Assembly: GCA_946549475.1 (NCBI GenBank)
Contig: CAMNQO010000040.1
Location: 1 to 11,319, forward strand
DNA from: an uncultured Bacteroidales bacterium
GTDB lineage: Bacteria; Bacteroidota; Bacteroidia; Bacteroidales; UBA932
Direction of reading: 5' to 3'
DNA length: 11,319 bases
The notes beneath the pieces are model-generated. The model saw nothing but the letters and a program-made list of their open reading frames with translations, was not told the DNA's origin and ran no database searches. This document shows, in pieces, positions 5,873 through 11,319 of the stretch (position 1 is the stretch's first letter; every line of letters begins with the position of its first letter). The translations under genes and the position numbers were made by a program.

Positions 5873-6946
5873 TCAATGATGTTTGGATGAATCAATTTGC
5901 GCGAGCGCATAAGCGTACGCGCCGACGGACACGGCTTCACTGGTGCCGAGCGCCGACAAAAGGATGCCCGTTTTCTTTTCTTTCCGGTAGAGAACGGACT
6001 TCCGGCTGCCGGGGACGGGAACATGGACGGATGGGTCTTCCAGGAACAGGCGCATGCCCTCCTCCGAAGTCAAGTCCAGTACCTGCATCTGCAGCCAGGG
6101 GCCGATCGCGTCGATTACGGCGGGGAGGATGAATTTCGCTGCACCCGAAAGTCCGCCGCCCACCACGACAAGGCCGTCGATGATGTCCAGCGCATGGGCG
6201 AGGGCGTCGGCGATGGCCTCGCCCATTTCGCTGAAGGCGTGAAGGGCAGCCTGGCGGTTGCCTTTCCGTCTGCCCTCGGCTATTTCGCAGATTTCCTTTG
6301 GCGACAGAGGGCTGTCGTCGCCGGACTGTTCGCGGTAAACCCGCTTCACGGCCCGTATGCTCACGCTTTCTTCTACCCGCAGCTCCGGATGATGGACATT
6401 GCGCATCAGCCAGACATCGCCCCCGCAGCCATTGTCGCCCCGCAGCAGTTTTCCGTCAAGGACCACGCCCGCGCCGAATCCGGTTCCCAGCGTCAGGCCG
6501 ATCAGGTTTTTATATTGCCGGGTGCTTCCGGCCTCTTTCAGGCGGGCGTTCATTTGCGGCAACGCGCCGGCCAGCGCTTCGCCATAGGCAAACAGATTGC
6601 CGTCGTTGTTGATGAAAACCGGCAGGCCGAACTGTTCGGACAGATAAGGCCCCATCGCGACACCGCCTCGGAAACAAGGGAAATTCGGAAGGTCGCCGAT
6701 AATCCCGGCCTCATAATCGGCGGGGCCGGGAAAGGCGAAACTGATGGCGGCGGGGGCGTCCGGTAAACGCTGTCTGACCTGACGAAATCCCTCCGCCAGT
6801 ACGGCCAGACAGCGTTCCACATCATCTGTTACGGCATCCAATCGTACCGGCTTCACGACTTCACGGCAGCCCCGTATGGCGGAAAATACGAAATTGGTCC
6901 CGCCGGCATCCAGGGTCAAGACAGTCCTGTGGTCATGCTCATACAT
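5873..6946 (-). CDS. ROK-family sugar kinase, lacking the usual zinc motif
   Basis: This is an ASKHA-fold kinase expected to phosphorylate a hexose with ATP. Numbering from ATG 6946 (357 aa): phosphate-1 motif LTLDAGGTNF (10-19), the FPGP loop (72-75), FINNDGNLFAYGEA (111-124) with the likely catalytic base Asp115, the ATP-binding LTLGTGFGAG (151-160), and VVVGGGLSGAAKF (260-272). The ROK zinc motif, normally CxCGxxGCxE after the ATP loop, is absent; the corresponding part reads GDNGCGGDVWLMRN followed by HHPELRVEESVS. Several Bacteroidetes ROK proteins are of this divergent kind (recollection). An in-frame TTG at 6955 would overlap the stop of the preceding gene, but the ATG at 6946, 5 nt after that stop, is the better start. 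The substrate cannot be told. With two isomerases alongside, mannose or a related hexose is a reasonable guess. Confidence 0.88.
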   Translation of the reverse strand: MYEHDHRTVLTLDAGGTNFVFSAIRGCREVVKPVRLDAVTDDVERCLAVLAEGFRQVRQRLPDAPAAISFAFPGPADYEAGIIGDLPNFPCFRGGVAMGPYLSEQFGLPVFINNDGNLFAYGEALAGALPQMNARLKEAGSTRQYKNLIGLTLGTGFGAGVVLDGKLLRGDNGCGGDVWLMRNVHHPELRVEESVSIRAVKRVYREQSGDDSPLSPKEICEIAEGRRKGNRQAALHAFSEMGEAIADALAHALDIIDGLVVVGGGLSGAAKFILPAVIDAIGPWLQMQVLDLTSEEGMRLFLEDPSVHVPVPGSRKSVLYRKEKKTGILLSALGTSEAVSVGAYAYALAQIDSSKHH

Positions 6947-6951
6947 ACTGT

Positions 6952-8664
6952 TCAAGGATTAAATCGGACATAAGCCCGGATGACCATACATCTGTCGCCT
7001 TCGTGAAGGGGACAGAGGGTAAAATCGCCCACGCAAGCGGGGATGATGAAAGTCTCGGCATAGTGGACTTCAAAAGGAGGAAACCGTTTGCCGGGACTTT
7101 CGACCAGCGCGGCTTTGCCCTCGACCAGGTTGAGCACCTGTACACTGTCGCCGGTGTGGAAAGGAGCTACGCCGGTAAATGCAGTACGGCGTGTCTCGAT
7201 AAACTCGGCGGGATGCAGGCCGGTGCGGATTTCCTTCCATCCATCACCCGAGCCGGTCTCCTCGAAATGATTGACGAGACGGGCCTTGACATATTCGGTA
7301 TCTCTTTCCCACTGAATGACTTTGCTGCCGCGTTCCACATTGATCGGACGCGGCTTCCCGTCCAGTCCCAGGCGGTTCCAGTCCCAAAGTTTGAAGGTGA
7401 ATAGGTTGGGCGTCGCACTGATCTCCAAGACCATCGCGTTGGCACCGGAGCAATGGATGGTGCCGCCCGGAATCAGGAAGTGGTCGTGTTTTTTTGCCGG
7501 CAGCCGGTTGACATATTTTTCCGCATCGAAGCTCATTTCTCCTCTTTGCGCCGCCCGCAGGTCGGAGAGCATCGCCTCTTTGTCCACTCCGCTGCGCACG
7601 CCCAGAAACACCGTCGCATCCTCTTCCGCATCCATCAGGTAATAACTTTCGTCCTGCGTATAGGGCATTCCGAACTGCTCCCGGATAAACTGCGTGGTGG
7701 GGTGGACTTGCAGGCTCAGATTGCCTCCGCCCATCGTGTCCAGAAAGTCGAATCGGATGGGGAAATCCTTTCCGAAGCGTCCCTCGACAGGGACGCCGAG
7801 CAATTCCCGGCTGTGGAGCAGCACCAGGTCCTGCGAGGGGAACTCCACCTTGACACCTTCGACTTCCAGCAGCAGGCTGTTCTCTTCGGGCACACAGTCA
7901 AAGCACCAGCCGAAGTTGGAAACGCTCCGGTCCAGGTCGCACACCTCTTTCATCCACTGGCCGCCCCAGGGGGCCGGATCGAAGAAAGGGACGACCCGGA
8001 AAGGCCTGCGGGCCGTCGCTGCCATCCCCCGCAGGAAAGTTTCGCCACTGATGAGTTTGGGGTCGTCGGGTACATTGGTGTCCAGCCACCATTGCACCCG
8101 GTGGAAAAGCCGGTCTTTATAGGCGTCCAACAGACGCCAGTCGATGAAATATCCGCGCTTGTATTGGACGGAAACGGGGTCCGGACGGTTGTCGATGCCC
8201 AGTCCGCACACCCGGTGGGCGCGCATCCGCTGCTGGATCTCCCAGCGGGCCATATCGGCATAGACCAGGCAGGCCTCTTCCCCGGCGACCATCGCCGCGC
8301 CCGGCCCGACAATCAGCGTGTCCGGCCCGATGCGGCTGCGGGCCTTTTCAAGCGCAGCGGCATCGAAAAACTCCTCCAGATGCAGCGGGGAGACATAGCC
8401 GAAGAGCACATCGTCCGTCATGAAGCGGTCTGTCATGACGCGGATGTCCGCTTCGGATTTCATCAAGTCCCTTGTGCGGAGGATGGTTGAAAATCCCTTT
8501 CCTATTCCCCGGATCGCTTCGTCTTCGAGTACGCCCGCATAACAGTCCACGGCAAGGACGGGCCCTCTGTTTTGTTCCAGTGTCCGGGAAATGGCCTCCC
8601 AGCCACGCCACACCGCTCCCTCCACCCGGGTGGAGGGATATTTGTCATAATTGGACTTTTTCAT
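6952..8664 (-). CDS. Large two-domain mannose-6-phosphate isomerase family protein (570 aa)
   Basis: The start ATG 8664 gives MKKSNYDKYPSTRV. The frame is open 21 codons further, but that stretch overlaps the promoter. Residues about 221-570 form a class I mannose-6-phosphate isomerase cupin domain: PAPWGGQWM (231-238) corresponds to the PLVWGG start of the short enzyme, and the zinc ligands are Gln319 and His321 (SLQVHP), Glu339 (QDESYY) and His404 (GGTIHCSG). TFKLWDWNRLGLDGKPRP follows. Residues about 1-220 are an extra domain with VLAVDCYAG (37-44), FMTDDVLFG (81-89), LIVGPGAA (117-124) and VYADMARWEIQQR (134-146). Its layout recalls uridine-kinase-like P-loop proteins, but it has no GxxxxGK[ST] (weak inference). 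All metal ligands are intact, so isomerase-type activity is likely; the substrate may differ from that of the short enzyme at 4127-5101. This is the first gene of the operon. Confidence 0.88.
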   Translation of the reverse strand: MKKSNYDKYPSTRVEGAVWRGWEAISRTLEQNRGPVLAVDCYAGVLEDEAIRGIGKGFSTILRTRDLMKSEADIRVMTDRFMTDDVLFGYVSPLHLEEFFDAAALEKARSRIGPDTLIVGPGAAMVAGEEACLVYADMARWEIQQRMRAHRVCGLGIDNRPDPVSVQYKRGYFIDWRLLDAYKDRLFHRVQWWLDTNVPDDPKLISGETFLRGMAATARRPFRVVPFFDPAPWGGQWMKEVCDLDRSVSNFGWCFDCVPEENSLLLEVEGVKVEFPSQDLVLLHSRELLGVPVEGRFGKDFPIRFDFLDTMGGGNLSLQVHPTTQFIREQFGMPYTQDESYYLMDAEEDATVFLGVRSGVDKEAMLSDLRAAQRGEMSFDAEKYVNRLPAKKHDHFLIPGGTIHCSGANAMVLEISATPNLFTFKLWDWNRLGLDGKPRPINVERGSKVIQWERDTEYVKARLVNHFEETGSGDGWKEIRTGLHPAEFIETRRTAFTGVAPFHTGDSVQVLNLVEGKAALVESPGKRFPPFEVHYAETFIIPACVGDFTLCPLHEGDRCMVIRAYVRFNP

Positions 8665-8678
8665 TATGTTTGAACATA
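8665..8678. promoter_or_regulatory. Candidate operator palindrome TATGTTTGAACATA
   Basis: TATGTT and AACATA are perfect inverted repeats separated by two bases, directly next to the start codon at 8664 and about 12 nt downstream of the -7 box. A repressor bound here would block initiation at the operon promoter. The obvious candidate is the GntR/HutC-family protein encoded at 5143-5865, but binding is an inference. No second copy was noticed elsewhere in the window. Confidence 0.45.
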
Positions 8679-8690
8679 CCAAAGTTTGTG

Positions 8691-8722
8691 CAAATATATA
8701 AATTATTTTACCGATAACCAAA
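8691..8722 (-). promoter_or_regulatory. Promoter of the sugar-phosphate operon
   Basis: On the minus strand TTTG (8722-8719), a 20-nt AT-rich spacer and TATATTTG (8698-8691) match the Bacteroidetes vegetative promoter (-33 TTTG, 19-21 nt, -7 TAnnTTTG) at every defined position. The expected start of transcription is near 8685, giving a leader of about 20 nt before ATG 8664. Confidence 0.8.
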
Positions 8723-8762
8723 AACAAGACGGGACCCGATTGTCAAAAATGAGAAAGAATGA

Positions 8763-8792
8763 TTGGGGATATGCTTTTTTTTTGTACCTTCG
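8763..8792 (+). promoter_or_regulatory. Promoter of the frr operon
   Basis: TACCTTCG at 8785-8792 is a one-mismatch -7 box. TTGG at 8763-8766, 18 nt upstream, is a partial -33 box, and a nine-T run fills the spacer. Transcription would begin near 8798, about 17 nt before the frr start at 8815. The promoter is divergent from that of the sugar operon; the two -33 boxes lie about 40 nt apart. Confidence 0.6.
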
Positions 8793-8814
8793 CGGATAGT
8801 TATTTGATCATCCC

Positions 8815-9378
8815 ATGATAGAAAAATCAAAAGAACTCGTGGACGGTGCCAAGGCCAGGATGGCCGATGCCGTCAGGTTTCTTGAAGAAGACCTCAAGAC
8901 CTACCGGGCCGGCAAGGCCAATCCTATGGTGTTCAACAATGTGGTCGTGGACTACTACGGCTCGATGATGCCCATCCCCCAGGTGGCGTCCGTCACGGTG
9001 CCGGATGCCAAGACCATCGTAATCCAGCCTTGGGAGAAAAAGATGATTCCGGTCATCGAAAAGGCCATCATGGATGCCAATATCGGCTTTACGCCCCAGA
9101 ACAACGGGGAGAGCATCCGTTGCAATGTGCCGCCCTTGACCGAGGAAAGACGGAAGGAACTGATTAAAAAAGCCCGTGCGGCCGGTGAGAACGCCAAAGT
9201 GGTGGTCCGCAATGTCCGCCGCGATGTGATGGACGCGCTCAAAAAACTCCAGAAAGAGGGTCTTCCCGAAGATGTGGAGAAAGATCAGGAAGGGGCTCTC
9301 CAAAAGGAGACCGATGCAGCCGTCAAGAAAATAGACGAACTCATCTCCGCCAAAGAAAAGGATATCCTGACGGTATGA
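8815..9378 (+). CDS. frr: Ribosome recycling factor
   Basis: This cytoplasmic protein splits post-termination ribosomes together with elongation factor G. At 187 aa it has the normal family length. Family landmarks are LEEDLKTYRAGKANP (residues 24-38), VDYYGSMMPIPQVASVTVPD, IEKAIMDANIGFTPQNNGESIR, the hinge-proximal PPLTEERRKEL and the RNVRRD segment of the three-helix bundle. The C-terminal helix is Lys/Glu-rich, as usual. It is the first gene of a plus-strand operon, and its TGA stop overlaps the ATG of tyrA by 4 nt. Nothing unusual is seen in the protein. Confidence 0.97.
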   Translation: MIEKSKELVDGAKARMADAVRFLEEDLKTYRAGKANPMVFNNVVVDYYGSMMPIPQVASVTVPDAKTIVIQPWEKKMIPVIEKAIMDANIGFTPQNNGESIRCNVPPLTEERRKELIKKARAAGENAKVVVRNVRRDVMDALKKLQKEGLPEDVEKDQEGALQKETDAAVKKIDELISAKEKDILTV

Positions 9379-10286
9379 GCAGGCTGGGCGAGATGCTTTC
9401 GTACCTCACTCCGCCGATACGCACCGTCGGCATCATCGGAACGGGTCTCATCGGAGGCTCGATGGCCCTTGACATCAAGTCCAAACATTTTGCCGACACG
9501 ATACTCGGCTGCAACCGCCGTCCCGAAAGCAGTGCCGCAGCCCTGCGGCTCGGTCTGATAGACCGGTCCGTCACTTTGGACGGACTTATCCGGGAGAGCG
9601 ACCTGATATTGCTCTGCATCCCTGCCGATGCGGCCGCAGCGATGCTCCCCGGCATACTGGACCGTATCGGCGAACGCAAGCCGGCCGATGGGCAGTCCCT
9701 TCCGGTCGTGCTGGATGTCTGCTCGGTGAAAGGGCGCATCGTTGAGGCCGTGCGCCGTCATCCCCGGCGCGGACGCTTCGTGGCCGGTCATCCCATGTCC
9801 GGAACGGAGTACAGCGGCCCTCAGGCGGCCCTCAGCGGCCTTTTCAAGGACAAGGCCGGGATTATCTGCGATGCCGAAGACTCCGACGCGGATGCCATCG
9901 CGCTCGTCGAATCCCTTTACGAGGCCCTCGGCATGCGGATTGTCCGGATGAGTGCCGGCCAGCACGATGTGCATACCGCCTATGTGTCCCACCTCTCCCA
10001 CGCCATCTCCTTCGCTCTCGCCCTGACCGTCCTGGACAAGGAATACGACGACAAACATATCTTCGACCTTGCATCCGGCGGCTTTTCCTCCACCGTGCGT
10101 CTGGCCAAGAGCAATGCCGATATGTGGGTGCCTGTTTTTTCGCAAAACCGTGACAACCTCCTGCCGGTCATGGATGCCTACATGATGAGATTGCAGGAGT
10201 TGCGGGATGCGATAGCCGGAAACGATGAAGAAAGGATGCGGGAGTTGATAGCCTGCGCCAACAAAATCCGGCGCATTATCCAATGA
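9375..10286 (+). CDS. tyrA: Prephenate dehydrogenase
   Basis: This enzyme of tyrosine synthesis oxidatively decarboxylates prephenate to 4-hydroxyphenylpyruvate using NAD(P). The 303-aa protein has an N-terminal Rossmann fold with VGIIGTGLIGGS (GxGxxG at residues 22-27), DVCSVKG (114-120), the substrate-site GHPMSGTEYSGP (138-149), and HTAYVSHLSHA (200-210) with conserved histidines. The helical C-terminal part has LASGGFSSTVRLAKSNADMW. There is no chorismate mutase domain and no C-terminal ACT domain, so feedback control by tyrosine through an ACT domain is not expected. Its start overlaps the frr stop and its stop overlaps the apt start, each by ATGA, suggesting translational coupling. An arogenate-specific activity cannot be excluded from sequence alone. 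Confidence 0.93.
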   Translation: MSRLGEMLSYLTPPIRTVGIIGTGLIGGSMALDIKSKHFADTILGCNRRPESSAAALRLGLIDRSVTLDGLIRESDLILLCIPADAAAAMLPGILDRIGERKPADGQSLPVVLDVCSVKGRIVEAVRRHPRRGRFVAGHPMSGTEYSGPQAALSGLFKDKAGIICDAEDSDADAIALVESLYEALGMRIVRMSAGQHDVHTAYVSHLSHAISFALALTVLDKEYDDKHIFDLASGGFSSTVRLAKSNADMWVPVFSQNRDNLLPVMDAYMMRLQELRDAIAGNDEERMRELIACANKIRRIIQ

Positions 10287-10867
10287 TACCCAAAGTGAGA
10301 TTCAATATACGAAGTAAGATGAACAGCGCTGACAAAGCAAAACTCATGGCCCATTTGAGGACCATCCCCGATTACCCGGTCAAGGGTATCGTCTTTTTTG
10401 ATGTGACCACCCTTTTCAAGGATGCCGAGTGCCTGAAGATACTTGTGGACGACCTGTATGAACATTACAAGGACAAAGGCATCACCAAAGTCGTCGGTGT
10501 AGAATCCAGGGGCTACATAGCCGGCGCCGCCCTGGCCCTCAGGCTGGGAGCCGGTTTCATCATGGCCCGCAAGCCGGGCAAACTTCCTGCCGAGAAACTC
10601 TCCGAGACCTATACCAAGGAATACGGCACGGACTCCATCGAGATCCACGCCGACGCCATCGATAAGGACGATGTCGTGCTGATCCATGACGACCTGCTCG
10701 CCACGGGCGGTACGGTCGCCGCTACATACCGGCTCGTGCAGCGTTTCAGCCCGAAACGGGCCTATATGAGTTTCAACATCGCCCTGGACGATGTGCCCAA
10801 ACTCGATATCTATCCCCAGGATGCGGAGACCTACAGCATTCTCCATCTGACCGAACACGATGCTTAA
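10283..10867 (+). CDS. apt: Adenine phosphoribosyltransferase
   Basis: This purine-salvage enzyme makes AMP from adenine and PRPP in the cytoplasm. The type I phosphoribosyltransferase fold is shown by the PRPP loop VVLIHDDLLATGGT (residues 131-144), VVGVESRGYIAGAALALRLG (70-89), ARKPGKLPAEKLSETY (95-110) with the catalytic flexible loop, EYGTDSIEIH, and the N-terminal IPDYPVKGIVFFDVTTLF. The last segment is close to the Bacteroides form. The ATG at 10283 overlaps the tyrA stop (ATGA) and gives 194 aa. A second in-frame ATG at 10319 (MNSADKAK...) gives 182 aa, closer to the usual 170-180, so the true start is undecided. The operon context with frr and tyrA is one of general growth genes. Confidence 0.93.
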   Translation: MIPKVRFNIRSKMNSADKAKLMAHLRTIPDYPVKGIVFFDVTTLFKDAECLKILVDDLYEHYKDKGITKVVGVESRGYIAGAALALRLGAGFIMARKPGKLPAEKLSETYTKEYGTDSIEIHADAIDKDDVVLIHDDLLATGGTVAATYRLVQRFSPKRAYMSFNIALDDVPKLDIYPQDAETYSILHLTEHDA

Positions 10868-10891
10868 CAATCATTAACCTCATATCTCATT

Positions 10892-11319
10892 ATGAAAAAA
10901 TCCATTCTTTCCCTGACAGCCGCGCTTGCGCTTTCAGTTCCGGCTTTCGCCGAAGGGTCCACGATGTTCAACGGATCCACCAATCTCCAGATTTTCTACG
11001 ACTTCGGTGGTGACCGTCGTTGCGTGACCACCACCCTCGAAGGTTTCTACAACGACCCCTGGGGCAACACCTTCTTCTTCGTCGATCACGATTACGACCC
11101 CATCGGCGGCAAACTTAATAATGAGACGACCGGCATTACGAAATTTATCAGCGGAACTTACTGGGAGATTGCCCGTTGCCTGAACTTCTGGCAGAATACG
11201 CCCGTCAAGGATCTGAGCCTCCAGGTCGAGTACAACGGCGGCGTTTACAGCAAATACGGTATCAACCACGCCTTCCTCGCCGGTTTCGACTACTTCCTCC
11301 ACAGCAGCGACTACAAGAA
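10892..11319 (+). CDS. DUF5020/Tsx-like secreted outer-membrane protein, N-terminal part
   Basis: The frame opens at ATG 10892 and continues past the right edge; 142 codons are visible. The first 20 residues (MKKSILSLTAALALSVPAFA) are a classical signal peptide with cleavage expected after AFA. The mature part has LQIFYDFGGDRRCVTTTLEGF (up to residue 52), WGNTFFFVDHDYD (57-69), YWEIARCLNFW (90-100) and LQVEYNGG (110-117). This pattern is that of the Bacteroidetes DUF5020 family, which is related to nucleoside-channel Tsx-like beta-barrels (recollected, moderately sure). The alternating aromatic strands fit an outer-membrane barrel. It starts 24 nt after apt with no promoter visible between them, so it is probably cotranscribed. 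If it does transport nucleosides, it would suit its neighbour apt in purine salvage, but this is inference. Confidence 0.82.
   Translation, partial: MKKSILSLTAALALSVPAFAEGSTMFNGSTNLQIFYDFGGDRRCVTTTLEGFYNDPWGNTFFFVDHDYDPIGGKLNNETTGITKFISGTYWEIARCLNFWQNTPVKDLSLQVEYNGGVYSKYGINHAFLAGFDYFLHSSDYK

Noticed and set aside
5866..6024. Longer start for the GntR regulator
   Set aside because: The extra 53 residues lie inside the ROK kinase gene and do not resemble the family N-terminus. The ATG at 5865 gives the normal GntR length.
7453..8490. Plus-strand open frame of 345 codons opposite the large isomerase gene
   Set aside because: It is antisense to a gene with intact metal-binding motifs. The product is His/Gln/Pro/Arg-rich and has no family pattern or start signal.
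9285..10283. Minus-strand open frame of 332 codons opposite tyrA
   Set aside because: It lies antisense to a clear prephenate dehydrogenase with complete motifs; its own sequence shows no domain.
1..11319. Mobile element, CRISPR array, tRNA or riboswitch
   Set aside because: No transposase or integrase gene, no regularly spaced repeats, no tRNA-like cloverleaf and no long structured leader were found. All gaps between genes are under about 150 nt.

Overview
The window looks like a chromosomal segment of a moderately GC-rich Bacteroidetes, most likely Bacteroidales. Four things point there: TAnnTTTG-type -7 promoter boxes, lipoproteins with fimbrillin-like N-terminal domains, a DUF5020-type outer-membrane protein, and Bacteroides-style Apt and mannose-6-phosphate isomerase proteins. 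Species cannot be assigned from the sequence alone. No RNA gene, CRISPR array, insertion sequence or integrase is visible.

Left part (1-3994, all minus strand): two paralogous two-gene modules stand in tandem. Each has a small gene of 47-48 codons followed 13-16 nt later by a lipoprotein gene. The small genes are 3851-3994 and 560-706. The lipoprotein genes are 853-3834 (993 aa, complete) and 546 down to the left edge (partial). The two small proteins share the pattern VFC..ST.GE.[YF]N......GW.E, and the two lipoproteins share their N-terminal domain. Upstream of each small gene lies the same 16-base element, GTGCAAAAAAAGTACG (plus-strand reading), at the same distance from a -7-like box. This repeated small-protein/lipoprotein module is the most unusual thing in the window. 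A strong hairpin with a T-run ends the upstream module.

Middle part (4127-8664, minus strand): a compact sugar-phosphate operon. In transcription order it holds a 570-aa two-domain mannose-6-phosphate isomerase family protein, a ROK-family sugar kinase, a GntR/HutC-family regulator with a UTRA domain, and a second, ordinary-sized mannose-6-phosphate isomerase. The first three genes are 5-7 nt apart. The operon has a near-ideal Bacteroidetes promoter (TTTG, 20 nt, TATATTTG) and a perfect palindrome, TATGTTTGAACATA, between the promoter and the first start codon; this is a natural candidate operator for the encoded GntR protein. A simple reading is that an incoming sugar is phosphorylated by the ROK kinase and isomerised toward fructose-6-phosphate, with the GntR protein sensing an intermediate. 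The actual sugar is not shown by the sequence.

Right part (8815-11319, plus strand, divergent from the sugar operon): a housekeeping operon of frr (ribosome recycling factor), tyrA (prephenate dehydrogenase) and apt (adenine phosphoribosyltransferase). These are linked by two successive 4-nt ATGA overlaps. A secreted DUF5020/Tsx-like beta-barrel protein follows 24 nt later and is cut by the right edge. No gene-free stretch exceeds about 150 nt. The three larger gaps (707-852, 3995-4126, 8665-8814) hold the regulatory signals listed.
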